DNA of 64,000 bases from Buchnera aphidicola (Artemisaphis artemisicola) (GCF_005082365.1 NZ_CP034900.1:248001-312000), one strand, 5' to 3'. Numbered from the stretch's first letter, positions 18,378-28,543 are shown. The notes: generated by a model not told the origin, from the sequence alone. Translations and numbers: made by a program.

Positions 18378-20460
18378 TTTTTCTTCTTTTTTTCGTCTAA
18401 TAAAAAGTTTAAAAACAACTCAATGGCAAATACTTGCTGGTCCAATATTAATTTTAATGATTCTAGCAATGATGGTTTTACCATTAGCACCTTTTTTCCT
18501 AGATATATTTTTCACTTTTAATATTGCTTTATCTATAATAATTTTACTTGTTTCTATGTTTACGCGTCATACATTAGATTTTACTGCTTTTCCAACAATT
18601 TTACTTTTTTCTACATTATTACGATTAGCTTTAAATGTAGCTTCTACTCGAGTTGTGTTTTTGAAAGGTCATACTGGAACTAATGCAGCGGGAAAAGTAA
18701 TTGAATCATTTGGTCATTTTTTAGTTGGTGGAAATTTTGCTATTGGAATAGTTGTATTTATAATTTTAGTTATTATTAATTTTATGGTTATTACTAAAGG
18801 TGCTACTAGGATAGCAGAAGTTGGTGCGCGATTCATATTAGATGCTATGCCAGGAAAACAAATGGCTATTGATGCAGATTTAAATGCAGGTTTAATTGGT
18901 GAAGAACAAGCAAAAAAACGTCGTATAAAAATAACACAAGAAGCAGATTTTTACGGTTCTATGGACGGTGCTAGTAAATTTGTTCGAGGAGATGCTATTG
19001 CTGGGATTTTAATAATGATTATTAATATTTTTGGAGGTTTAATTATTGGTTTAATACAACATAATATGTTATTGAATAAAGCAATCGAAGTTTATACACT
19101 ATTAACTATCGGAGATGGTTTAGTTGCTCAAATTCCAGCTTTAGTCATTTCTACTGCAGCAGGTGTTATTGTGACACGCGTTAGTACTGATCAAAATGTT
19201 GGAGAACAAATAGTTAGTCAATTATTTTATAATCCTCAAGTGATTTTATTAAGTGCTATAGTTTTAGGTGTTCTTGGTTTGGTTCCTGGAATGCCTAACA
19301 TTATATTTTTAATATTTACTCTTTTATTATTTATTCTTTCTTGGTGGTTATATGAACAACAATATTTTTCAGAAAAAAAAATTTTAAATTCTAATAATAA
19401 GTACAAATTAATACAAGATTCAATTTCAGAAGCTTCTTGGAATGATGTAGGACTAGAAGATCAAATTAGAATTGAATTAGGTTATAATTTAACACCAATG
19501 ACTGATATACACCAAAAAGATAATTTATTAGATAAAATTCGTATAATTCGAAAAAAAATTGCTCAAGATATTGGTTTTTTACCACCTCTCGTGCATGTTA
19601 AAAATAATATAAATTTATCAGGAAATACATATTATATTTTTATTAAAGGTGTAAAAGTAGGAAAAGGTAAATGTTTTTATGGACGTTTTATAGCGATTAA
19701 TTCAGGTAGAGAAACAGAATCTTTACCTTTTGAAAAGATAAAAGAACCTACTTTTGGTTTATCTGGTTATTGGATTGATGAAAATTTTAAAAACGAAGCA
19801 CAAAAAAAAGGTTATTCTGTTATAGATTCTAGTACTGTAATTTCTACTCATCTAAATATTTTAATTTACAATCATATTAATGAATTATTTGGTCGTCAAG
19901 AAGCTCAACAATTATTAGAACATATAAATGTAAAAATGCCAAAATTAACTGATAATTTAATTCCTGATTTAATTAATTTAACAGTTTTTCATAAAGTTCT
20001 GAAAAATTTATTATTAGAACACGTTCCGATCCGTGATATGAGAACAATTTTAGAAACATTATCAGAATATGCAGATACTCAAAAAGATCCCAATGAGTTA
20101 ACTAGCATTGTTCGTATTTCGTTAAGAAAAATTATTATGCAAAAATTATTTCATAAAAGAAATATTATTGAAATAATAGGACTTGAATCAAATTTAGAGC
20201 AATTATTACTAAATAGTTTAACATCAGGAAATTATACTATAGAACCTACTTTATCTGAAACCTTATTAATAAAAACAAAAGAAGCTATTAAAAAACAGTT
20301 GATAATGAACGCTCCTCTTGTATTATTAGTTAATCATCCTCTTCGCTATTGTTTATCAAGATTTTTAAGACAAAGCTTTCCTGAATTAACGGTTTTGTCT
20401 CATATGGAAATTTCAGGTATTAAAAAAATAAAAATAACTAACATTATTGGTAAAAATTAA
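18370..20460 (+). CDS. flhA: Flagellar type III export gate protein FlhA
   Basis: Large export-gate protein of the flagellar secretion apparatus. It has 696 residues (E. coli 692). The N-terminal half (about 20-320) has about eight membrane helices and the FHIPEP-family signature region (RLALNVASTRVVF, GAARFILDAMPGKQMAID-like with DADLNAG). The C-terminal half is the cytosolic docking domain. The start overlaps the end of flhB, so translation is probably coupled. flhE, next in E. coli, is absent and the gene now converges on argS, which lies beyond flhE in E. coli. Confidence 0.97.
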   Translation: MINFSSFFRLIKSLKTTQWQILAGPILILMILAMMVLPLAPFFLDIFFTFNIALSIIILLVSMFTRHTLDFTAFPTILLFSTLLRLALNVASTRVVFLKGHTGTNAAGKVIESFGHFLVGGNFAIGIVVFIILVIINFMVITKGATRIAEVGARFILDAMPGKQMAIDADLNAGLIGEEQAKKRRIKITQEADFYGSMDGASKFVRGDAIAGILIMIINIFGGLIIGLIQHNMLLNKAIEVYTLLTIGDGLVAQIPALVISTAAGVIVTRVSTDQNVGEQIVSQLFYNPQVILLSAIVLGVLGLVPGMPNIIFLIFTLLLFILSWWLYEQQYFSEKKILNSNNKYKLIQDSISEASWNDVGLEDQIRIELGYNLTPMTDIHQKDNLLDKIRIIRKKIAQDIGFLPPLVHVKNNINLSGNTYYIFIKGVKVGKGKCFYGRFIAINSGRETESLPFEKIKEPTFGLSGYWIDENFKNEAQKKGYSVIDSSTVISTHLNILIYNHINELFGRQEAQQLLEHINVKMPKLTDNLIPDLINLTVFHKVLKNLLLEHVPIRDMRTILETLSEYADTQKDPNELTSIVRISLRKIIMQKLFHKRNIIEIIGLESNLEQLLLNSLTSGNYTIEPTLSETLLIKTKEAIKKQLIMNAPLVLLVNHPLRYCLSRFLRQSFPELTVLSHMEISGIKKIKITNIIGKN

Positions 20461-20487
20461 TTACTTTTTCAAATGTTTATCAAGATT

Positions 20488-20534
20488 GGTGCGGTTGTAA
20501 GTAGTACGTTTTAGTACTGCATTATTTCCTCACC
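20488..20534. terminator. Long hairpin between convergent flhA and argS
   Basis: A 47-base imperfect hairpin. The outer stem GGTG.GG (20488-20494) pairs with CC.CACC (20528-20534), then GTAA pairs with TTAT, and the inner perfect 7-bp stem GTAGTAC pairs with GTACTGC (one G-T pair) around a GTTTTA loop. It is the most GC-rich part of the spacer and lies midway between two convergent stops. It is probably a bidirectional terminator, although no T tract follows closely. A small RNA or mRNA 3' stabiliser is the alternative. Confidence 0.5.
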
Positions 20535-20564
20535 TTACTAAATTTTTAAAATAAAAATAACTTT

Positions 20565-22292
20565 TTACATTTTTTTGATTGTTTTAATACCGAGAATGTT
20601 TAGTCCTTTTTTTAATGTTTTAGCAGTTAAAATCGATAATTTTAATCTACTTTTACATATTTTTATTTTTTTAGCAAAAAGTACTGAACATTCTTCATAG
20701 AAAGTAGAAAAACAAGTAGCTAGTTGGTAGAGATATTTACACATTATATGAGGAGTTCCTTTTTCAGAAATCAATAGAACAATTTCTTCAAATTCTAGTA
20801 TTTTAATTGCTAAATTAATTTCGCTTTTTTTTGTTAAAATAGTTTTTTGTTTTAATTGATTAATAGGTATAGTAGATTTTTTTATTATAGAAATAATTCT
20901 TGTATATGCATACTGTATGTAAGGTGCTGTATTTCCTTCAAAACTTAACATTTTATCCCAATCGAAAATATAATTAGTGTGTCTGTTTTTAGATAAATCG
21001 GAATATTTTACTGCACTAATACCTATTATATTAGCTAATTTTATTAATTTTCTTTTAGATAAATTCGGGTTTTTATTTTTAATAATATTAGTAGCTCTTT
21101 CAATTGCTTCATCAATAAGTTTAGAGAGTTTTATTGTATTACCGTCTCGTGTTTTAAATGGTCTTTTATTCTGAGACAACATCATTCCAAATGTATGATG
21201 TTCTAATAAAAAATTTTGGGGTATATAATTAGCTTTTTTAGCTATAGTCCATGCTTGTATTAAATGTTGATTTTGACGAGAATCTGTATAGTATATAATT
21301 CGATCGGCATGAAGTTTTTGATATCTATATTTAAAACAAGCAATATCAGTAGTAGAATATAAAAATCCTTTATCTTTTTTTTGAATTACTACACCCATGG
21401 ATTCTCCTAATCTATTTTTAAATTCTTTTAAAAAAACGATTGTAGAACCATTTTTTTCAATTGCTATTTTTTTATTTTTAAGATCTTCAACAATTCCAGG
21501 GAGAATTTTTCTATATAAACTTTCTCCCATAGTATCTTGTTCTTTTAAAGTCACATTTAATTTTTTATATATTTTATAATTCTCAATCATTGTAACAGAT
21601 ACTAACTTTTTCCAAATAGTACAGCAATATTCATCTCCATTTTGCAATTTTACTACATATTTTCTAGATTTTTCTGCAAATAATTTGTCATCATCATATT
21701 TTTTTTTTGCTTTACAATAAAAATTTTCAAGTTCTATAAGAGAGAAATTATTGTTTTTTAAATTTTTTTCTTCTAAGTATGCTATCAACATACCAAATTG
21801 TGTTCCCCAATCCCCAATATGATTTGCTCTAATCACATTATGTCCTAAAAAAATTAATGCTCTTACTATAACGTCTCCAATTATTGTTGATCGCAAATGC
21901 CCTATGTGCATTTCTTTAGCAATGTTTGGAGACGAGTAATCTATTACAATGTTTTTAGAAGGAACATAATTTATACCAAGACGATGTGAAATAAAAATTT
22001 TTTCTAATTCTTCAGAAATCCAATGATGATTAATAAAAAAATTAATAAAACCTGGTTTAGAAAACGTTATTTTTTGGTACATATATTTATTCTTAATATT
22101 CAAGATGATTATCTTAGATAATTTATCAGGTTCTAATTTTAACTCGTTAGCTATTTTAATTAAGTTATTAATCTGATAATGACCTCGTTCTGTTTTTTTA
22201 TTTAGTATAATAATAGGTTCATAATTACTTTCAGAATTAATTTTTATTAAAATATCTTGAATATCTTTTTTAATTATATTTTTTAAATTCAT
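20565..22292 (-). CDS. argS: Arginyl-tRNA synthetase
   Basis: Class I synthetase charging tRNA-Arg. It has 575 residues (E. coli 577). The N-terminal Add-1 domain is followed by the HIGH motif at 129-132 within SSPNIAKEMHIGHLRS. There is no KMSK lysine loop, as is usual for ArgRS, and the anticodon-binding helical domain is C-terminal. A T10 run at 21699-21708 encodes in-frame lysines (CKAKKKYDD). The gene reads away from the 16S rRNA leader, an argS-rrs arrangement known from Buchnera. Confidence 0.97.
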   Translation of the reverse strand: MNLKNIIKKDIQDILIKINSESNYEPIIILNKKTERGHYQINNLIKIANELKLEPDKLSKIIILNIKNKYMYQKITFSKPGFINFFINHHWISEELEKIFISHRLGINYVPSKNIVIDYSSPNIAKEMHIGHLRSTIIGDVIVRALIFLGHNVIRANHIGDWGTQFGMLIAYLEEKNLKNNNFSLIELENFYCKAKKKYDDDKLFAEKSRKYVVKLQNGDEYCCTIWKKLVSVTMIENYKIYKKLNVTLKEQDTMGESLYRKILPGIVEDLKNKKIAIEKNGSTIVFLKEFKNRLGESMGVVIQKKDKGFLYSTTDIACFKYRYQKLHADRIIYYTDSRQNQHLIQAWTIAKKANYIPQNFLLEHHTFGMMLSQNKRPFKTRDGNTIKLSKLIDEAIERATNIIKNKNPNLSKRKLIKLANIIGISAVKYSDLSKNRHTNYIFDWDKMLSFEGNTAPYIQYAYTRIISIIKKSTIPINQLKQKTILTKKSEINLAIKILEFEEIVLLISEKGTPHIMCKYLYQLATCFSTFYEECSVLFAKKIKICKSRLKLSILTAKTLKKGLNILGIKTIKKM

Positions 22293-22484
22293 ATTAAAAT
22301 GCCTTTTTAAATAAATAAGTATATATTATTGTTGAAAAAGTTAATATAAAAGATATATTCTATGATACCTTATAAATGTAAATAAATATTTGATTCTATT
22401 TAAAATAGAATATTATTTTTTTAAATTATGTATTAATTTAATTTTTACAATTTAAAAAAATTTTTTGTTTTTTATATAAAAAGG

Positions 22485-22513
22485 TTGACAACATAATAAA
22501 AAGAAGATAATCT
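22485..22513 (+). promoter_or_regulatory. 16S rRNA operon promoter
   Basis: A perfect -35 TTGACA (22485-22490) is followed by GATAAT (22506-22511, spacer 15) or TAATCT (22508-22513, spacer 17) as the -10. It sits about 140 bases before the mature 16S 5' end. It is the only consensus -35 hexamer in this spacer. Confidence 0.75.
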
Positions 22514-22542
22514 TTAATCATCAAGTTTTCAAAAACAAAAAT

Positions 22543-22556
22543 CGCTCTTTAAAAAT
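22543..22556 (+). promoter_or_regulatory. rRNA antitermination boxA
   Basis: CGCTCTTTAAAAAT differs from the E. coli rrn boxA (TGCTCTTTAACAAT) at only two positions and sits in the same place, just before the conserved TCTGTGTGGGCAC leader segment. In E. coli boxA RNA binds NusB-S10 and recruits the Nus/SuhB complex that prevents Rho termination and helps rRNA folding. Conservation in such an AT-rich spacer argues for function. Confidence 0.8.
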
Positions 22557-22557
22557 A

Positions 22558-22580
22558 TATTAGATAATCTGTGTGGGCAC
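22558..22580 (+). promoter_or_regulatory. 5' arm of 16S precursor processing stem
   Basis: These 23 bases pair with 24214-24236 downstream of 16S at 22 of 23 positions (one C-A mismatch at 22569). The stem loops out the whole 16S gene, as in E. coli pre-16S, where RNase III cuts. rnc itself lies at 31339-32019. Confidence 0.85.
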
Positions 22581-22646
22581 AGAAATTAAGTACAAAACGT
22601 ATTTATTCATAAATTTCTTAAAGATTCTTTTTAAGAACAGTTTTTC

Positions 22647-24192
<1,546 letters not shown>

Positions 24193-24213
24193 AAAATATA
24201 TACTTTTTTGAAA

Positions 24214-24236
24214 GTGCCCACACAAATTATCTAATA
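24214..24236 (+). promoter_or_regulatory. 3' arm of 16S precursor processing stem
   Basis: GTGCCCACACAAATTATCTA and the next three bases are the partner of 22558-22580. Together they form the RNase III processing stem around 16S, placed 21 bases after the mature 3' end. Confidence 0.85.
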
Positions 24237-24246
24237 CAAAATTAGA

Positions 24247-24323
<77 letters not shown>

Positions 24324-24335
24324 ATTAAATCATCT

Positions 24336-24408
24336 GGGGCTATAGCTCAGCTGGGAGAGCGCCTGCCTTGCACGCAGGAGGTCAGCGGTTCAATCCCGCT
24401 TAGCTCCA
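24336..24408 (+). tRNA. tRNA-Ala (TGC anticodon), CCA not encoded
   Basis: A 73-base cloverleaf. GGGGCTA pairs with TAGCTCC, the anticodon is TGC, and the discriminator is A at 24408, followed by A residues instead of CCA, so CCA must be added by tRNA nucleotidyltransferase. In E. coli the spacer tRNA-Ala gene encodes CCA and leads to 23S. Here the unit ends and the last 19 bases overlap the 3' end of gloB on the other strand. Confidence 0.97.
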
Positions 24409-25160
24409 AAAAAACTATCTTTTTTTATTCTTAATTGAACAAATACATCAAAAGGTGTCGAATTTCCTTTTAACTTCATTATTTCTTTTAAATAAATTTC
24501 ATCAGTTCTTAAAAATAGATTAATTTTTTTTTCAAATAAAATATATGAAGGTAAGCTAGATTTTCCGGATTGAATTACATTTTTTATCTTTTTAAAAAAA
24601 AATAAAATTCTTTTATCATCAGGTAAAATAGACATAGCAAATTTTAAATTTTCTAACGTATATTCATGAGCACAACATAAAAAAGTGCTATCTGGAAAAG
24701 ATTGAATTAATTTAAGAGAATTGTACATATCTAAATATTTTTTTTTATAAACTCGCCCGCAACCCCCTGAAAAAAGAGTATCTCCACAAAAAAGATATGG
24801 TTTACTGTAGTACGAAACATGTCCTAACGTGTGACCTGGAGTAAAAAATACATAAAATATTCTATCTAAAATAGAAATTTCATCTCCTTCAGTAATAATA
24901 TGTGTTACGTATTTTTCTTTTGTTTCATACGGTCCAAAAATTTTTACTTTAGGATAATATTTAATTATATTTTTTACACCGTCTGTATGATCTGAATGAT
25001 TATGAGTTAATAAAATAGCAATTGGATATAACTTTTTTTTCTTCATTTCTGATATGACAGGTTCAGATAATCCAGGATCTATAATGATACAAGCACCATA
25101 AACATTACAAAGAATCCAAATATAGTTATCAATCAATATAGAAATTTTTTTTAAAATCAT
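24390..25160 (-). CDS. gloB: Hydroxyacylglutathione hydrolase (glyoxalase II)
   Basis: Hydrolyses S-lactoylglutathione to lactate and glutathione in methylglyoxal detoxification. It is a metallo-beta-lactamase fold protein with the binuclear site motif H53-N-H55-S-D57-H58, H in TPGHTLGH and the FCGDTLFSGGCGR aspartate. The length is 256 residues (E. coli 251). The alignable end is LRIKKDSF, and the last residues (FGAKRD) are read from the antisense of the tRNA-Ala acceptor arm before a TGA at 24390-24392. The next gene upstream is rnhA, as in E. coli with yafS removed. Confidence 0.96.
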   Translation of the reverse strand: MILKKISILIDNYIWILCNVYGACIIIDPGLSEPVISEMKKKKLYPIAILLTHNHSDHTDGVKNIIKYYPKVKIFGPYETKEKYVTHIITEGDEISILDRIFYVFFTPGHTLGHVSYYSKPYLFCGDTLFSGGCGRVYKKKYLDMYNSLKLIQSFPDSTFLCCAHEYTLENLKFAMSILPDDKRILFFFKKIKNVIQSGKSSLPSYILFEKKINLFLRTDEIYLKEIMKLKGNSTPFDVFVQLRIKKDSFFGAKRD

Positions 25161-25208
25161 ATTATAATCGTCTTTTTATATATAAAAATTTTTATTTCAG
25201 ATAAATTT

Positions 25209-25678
25209 TCATAACTTACTATTTTCATAGTAAATATCTTTTTTAGAAGGATTATGAGCAGCATTTTTTGCTATTATATCACATCTTTCATTTTCAAAAT
25301 GACCAATATGAGATTTAACCCAAAACCAATTAACTAAGTGTTTTTGCAAAGCATTGTTAATACGTAACCATAAATCTATATTTTTTACAGATTTTTTTCT
25401 TGTGGTTTTCCATTTTTTTTTTTCCATATCGGCATCCAATCAGTAATTCCTTTTTTTACATATAAACTATCTGTAATAATTTCTACTAAACATGATTCAT
25501 TAAGTGATTCTAATCCTGATATTATAGCCATTAATTCCATTCTATTATTTGTAGTTAAATAAAAACCTGAAGTTAATATCTTTTCATGTAATTTATAACG
25601 TAATATTGTACCATATCCTCCTGCTCCTGGATTTCCTAAACACGAACCATCTGTAAATATTTTAACTATTTTTAACAT
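25209..25678 (-). CDS. rnhA: Ribonuclease HI, frameshifted in an A11 tract
   Basis: Degrades RNA in RNA-DNA hybrids. The reading frame is split. The upstream part (25678 to 25385) holds D10, E48 and D70 (FTDGSC, NNRMELM, ITDSLYV). The downstream part, in another frame, holds the catalytic histidine and D134 ([13 protein letters not shown]). The break lies in an 11-A tract on the coding strand (25423 to 25413) between W and W of the segment matching E. coli WKKRGWKT. One extra A (A12) would restore WKKKKWKT and a 156-residue protein (E. coli 155). All catalytic residues survive, so either transcriptional slippage still makes some enzyme or the loss is recent. It is divergent from dnaQ, as in E. 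coli. Confidence 0.88.
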
Positions 25679-25716
25679 AATAACAGTTATTCCAAAATTA
25701 TATATGTGATAAAATT

Positions 25717-26436
25717 ATGATTAATCAAAAAAGAATAGTTGTACTAGATACTGAAACAACAGGAATTAACAAAAGTAATTTTCCTTATATCAATCATAGA
25801 ATTATAGAAATTGGTGCGGTTGAAATTATTAATCGTCGTTTTACCGGAAATAATTTTCATAAATATGTTCAGCCGAATAGATCAATAGAACATGATGCTT
25901 TTAAAATTCATAAAATCACTGATGATTTTTTATTAGATAAACCTTTATTTAAAGATATAGCTGATGATTTTTTATATTATATTAAAAATTCTCAATTAGT
26001 TATCCATAATGCTTCTTTTGATTTAGGATTTATAAATCAAGAATTAATGATGTTAAATAAAAAAATAAAAAAAGTCGATACACTTTGTTCTATTGTTGAT
26101 ACATTAAAAATCGCTAGAAAATTATTTCCTGGTAAAAAAAATACCTTAGATGCATTATGTAAACGTTATAAAATTAATAAATCTTATAGAGATGTACATA
26201 GTGCAATTATAGACTCTTTTTTATTAGGAAAATTATATCTTTTAATGACAGGAGGTCAAGAACAAATGTTTGTTTGTGATACAATAAATGATAAAAAACT
26301 TATTCAAAAATCAAAAAATTTTATTAGAACAGTACATTCTCCTTTAAAAGTCATTAAATCTACAGAAAAAGAAAAAAGTTTACATGAACAATATTTACAA
26401 TATATGAAAAAAAATAATATATGTTTGTGGAAATAA
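25717..26436 (+). CDS. dnaQ: DNA polymerase III epsilon subunit (proofreading exonuclease)
   Basis: The 3'-5' exonuclease of the replicase core, partner of DnaE. It has 239 residues (E. coli 243). DEDDh motifs: ExoI D11-T-E13-TTG, ExoII HNASFDLGF, ExoIII YRDVHSAIIDSFLL. The C-terminal tail ends KNNICLWK like E. coli CLWR, so the alpha-binding tail is kept. It is divergent from rnhA with a 38-base spacer and followed by tRNA-Asp, the E. coli rnhA-dnaQ-aspV order. Confidence 0.97.
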   Translation: MINQKRIVVLDTETTGINKSNFPYINHRIIEIGAVEIINRRFTGNNFHKYVQPNRSIEHDAFKIHKITDDFLLDKPLFKDIADDFLYYIKNSQLVIHNASFDLGFINQELMMLNKKIKKVDTLCSIVDTLKIARKLFPGKKNTLDALCKRYKINKSYRDVHSAIIDSFLLGKLYLLMTGGQEQMFVCDTINDKKLIQKSKNFIRTVHSPLKVIKSTEKEKSLHEQYLQYMKKNNICLWK

Positions 26437-26462
26437 TTTTTTAACAAATCTATAAAAGATTA

Positions 26463-26491
26463 TTGACTGAATTTTTTAAAATATGTACAAT
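26463..26491 (+). promoter_or_regulatory. Promoter of tRNA-Asp
   Basis: TTGACT (26463-26468), a 17-base spacer and TACAAT (26486-26491) form a near-consensus sigma-70 promoter. The -10 ends 15 bases before the tRNA 5' end. Confidence 0.75.
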
Positions 26492-26506
26492 GGTATTATA
26501 CTAAAA

Positions 26507-26580
26507 GGTGCGGTAGTTCAGTTGGTTAGAATATCGGCCTGTCACGCCGAGGGTCGCGGGTTCGAATCCCGTCCGCACCG
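26507..26580 (+). tRNA. tRNA-Asp (GTC anticodon)
   Basis: A 74-base cloverleaf. GGTGCGG pairs with CCGCACC, the anticodon is GTC, the T-arm is GCGGGTTCGAATCCCGT and the discriminator is G. CCA is not encoded (A residues follow). It corresponds by position to E. coli aspV downstream of dnaQ. Confidence 0.98.
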
Positions 26581-26675
26581 AAAAAATATAATTTTAAAAA
26601 AATACTCTATAGTTATTTTTTAAAATAAAATATTTCATATATTTTTATTAAATAAAAATTTAAAAATTTCAAATT

Positions 26676-27260
26676 ATGTATAAAAAAATTATTGCATCTG
26701 AATTTAATACCGCATCAAAAATACTTCATAAATTTTTAAGAGATGAAAATCAAATATATAAAATTCAAAATTCTGCTATTTTAATTGCTAAATCTTTTCA
26801 AAATGGAAAAAAAGTTATATCTTGTGGAAATGGTGGTTCGCACTGTGATGCTGTACATTTTTCAGAAGAATTAACTAGTGTTTACAGAAAAAAAAGATCT
26901 GGATATCCAGCTATATCAATTTCTGATAGTAGTTATATTTCTGCAGTAAGTAATGATTTTGGATATGATAAAGTATTTTCACGTTTTATTGAAAGTCTTG
27001 GATGTAAAAATGATGTGCTATTAGCAATTTCTACTTCTGGTAACTCTTTAAATATTATTAAAGCCATACAGGCAGCAAAGAAAAAAAAAATGAAGACTAT
27101 CGTTTTAACAGGAAATGATGGAGGAAAAATTAAAGATTTATCTGATATAGAAATTTGTATTCCTTATTATGGATATTCAGACAGAATACAAGAAATGCAT
27201 ATTAAAATTATTCATATATTAATATTAATTATAGAAATAGAAATGCAAAAATTTGATTAA
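26676..27260 (+). CDS. gmhA: Sedoheptulose 7-phosphate isomerase GmhA
   Basis: First step of ADP-heptose synthesis for the LPS inner core. It has 194 residues (E. coli 192), a SIS-fold protein with the [18 protein letters not shown] motif (metal/catalytic region), STSGNS phosphate loop and [13 protein letters not shown]. It looks fully intact although no other LPS gene is seen in the window and lpx genes are missing from their usual places. An A10 tract (27081-27090) is in frame. Confidence 0.96.
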   Translation: MYKKIIASEFNTASKILHKFLRDENQIYKIQNSAILIAKSFQNGKKVISCGNGGSHCDAVHFSEELTSVYRKKRSGYPAISISDSSYISAVSNDFGYDKVFSRFIESLGCKNDVLLAISTSGNSLNIIKAIQAAKKKKMKTIVLTGNDGGKIKDLSDIEICIPYYGYSDRIQEMHIKIIHILILIIEIEMQKFD

Positions 27261-27281
27261 CTATACAAAATTATATTTTTT

Positions 27282-27300
27282 TAAAACAAACATTGTTTTA
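27282..27300 (+). terminator. Candidate hairpin downstream of gmhA
   Basis: A perfect 8-bp stem TAAAACAA/TTGTTTTA with a 3-base loop lies 21 bases after the gmhA stop. No T tract follows, so it is a weak terminator candidate. Confidence 0.3.
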
Positions 27301-27385
27301 CTGTATCAAAGTAAATTAAAATCCTGACTTACAAATTATTTCCACTTTTTAATAAATACTATTTTATAGTTTTGGAATTTCTTTT

Positions 27386-27883
27386 ATGAGTGAGAAATAT
27401 ATTGTCACCTGGGATATGCTTCAAATTTATACTAAAAAATTAGCTCATCGATTACTTGAAAGAATAAATTCTTATAATGGAATTATTGCCGTAAGTCGAG
27501 GAGGTCTTGTTCCATCAGCTTTATTAGCTAGAGAATTAAATATAAGATTTATTGATACTGTATGTATTGCAAGTTACAATTATGATTGTTTGAAAAAAAA
27601 TAGAAAAATCATTAAAAAAGCAAATAGTGATGGAGAAAAAATAATTGTAGTAGATGATTTAGTTGATACTGGCGGAACTGCAAAAATTATTCGAAATTTA
27701 TATCCAAAATCATATTTTGTCACTATTTTTGCTAAACCTATGGGTCGTTTATTAGTAGATGATTACATTATAGACATCCCTCAAAACGTATGGATCGAAC
27801 AACCTTGGGATATGTCAATTTCTTATATTCCTCCTCTTATTCAAGACTATAAATCAAAAAAATATCTTAATTTAAAAAAATAA
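27386..27883 (+). CDS. gpt: Xanthine-guanine phosphoribosyltransferase
   Basis: Salvages guanine and xanthine to GMP and XMP using PRPP, at the inner face of the membrane. It has 165 residues (E. coli 152). The [17 protein letters not shown] loop and the PRPP-binding motif [14 protein letters not shown] are intact, as is the C-terminal WIEQPWDM. The host may supply the purine bases (inference). Confidence 0.96.
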   Translation: MSEKYIVTWDMLQIYTKKLAHRLLERINSYNGIIAVSRGGLVPSALLARELNIRFIDTVCIASYNYDCLKKNRKIIKKANSDGEKIIVVDDLVDTGGTAKIIRNLYPKSYFVTIFAKPMGRLLVDDYIIDIPQNVWIEQPWDMSISYIPPLIQDYKSKKYLNLKK

Positions 27884-27974
27884 AAACTATACTTTTAAAG
27901 ATTTTTCATATTTTTTTTTAAAACGCAAGCTTAATAAATATTTTTTTAAAGTAAATATTAACAAGGATATATCT

Positions 27975-28535
27975 ATGATAAATAAAGAAGAAAATAATAA
28001 TAAAAATATAAAAAAAAATAATGAAAACAGCATCGATGATAATTTAATAAAAAATAATTTAATTAAATTTTTAAAAATTCAATTACAAGAATCTGAAGAA
28101 AAAATAATAGAAACAGAAAAAATTAGTGAACAAGAAACTACTTTATTATCTAACAGATTAGAAAAAGAAATTGAAAAAGCTAGAAAGTTTTCTCTAGAAA
28201 AATTATTATCAAATTTTTTACCTATTATTGATAATATAGAACGCACATTGCATACAATAGAAAAAAATAAATCAAAAAAAAATTATACAAATTTTTTAGA
28301 TAAAGTGAAATTTACTAATAATTTATTAAAAGATTTATGCATATCATTAAATATTGAAAAAATAGATAAAGTTCATATATCTTTTAATCCTGCTATTCAT
28401 GAAGCTATGTCAATTTATTATACTGATGAAATAGAGTCAAATCAAATAGTTACAGTTATGCAACCAGGCTATATTTTACATAAATCTCGTTTACTTCGTC
28501 CAGCTATGGTAGTAGTTTCAAAGAAAAAAAAATAA
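27975..28535 (+). CDS. grpE: Nucleotide exchange factor GrpE
   Basis: Releases ADP from DnaK. It has 186 residues (E. coli 197). A charged, low-complexity N-terminus is followed by a long coiled coil (about 25-105) and a C-terminal beta domain with FNPAIHEAMS and the VMQPGYILHKSRLLRPAMVVVSK ending typical of GrpE. The ribosome-binding site is AAGGA at about 27963. I saw no clear sigma-32 promoter upstream. Context grpE-rnfH-smpB is E. coli order with nadK, recN, bamE and ratA removed. Confidence 0.96.
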   Translation: MINKEENNNKNIKKNNENSIDDNLIKNNLIKFLKIQLQESEEKIIETEKISEQETTLLSNRLEKEIEKARKFSLEKLLSNFLPIIDNIERTLHTIEKNKSKKNYTNFLDKVKFTNNLLKDLCISLNIEKIDKVHISFNPAIHEAMSIYYTDEIESNQIVTVMQPGYILHKSRLLRPAMVVVSKKKK

Positions 28536-28543
28536 CAATTATA

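Larger units (their letters stand above)
22293..22646. other. argS/rrs divergent spacer with rRNA leader
   Basis: This 354-base spacer holds the argS promoter side (22293-22480, almost pure A/T, no clear element) and the 16S promoter, boxA and processing-stem arm (22485-22580). The last 66 bases (22581-22646) are mature-end leader containing the short inverted repeat AAATTTCTTA/TAAGAA-type around 22611-22636. I see no protein gene. Confidence 0.6.
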
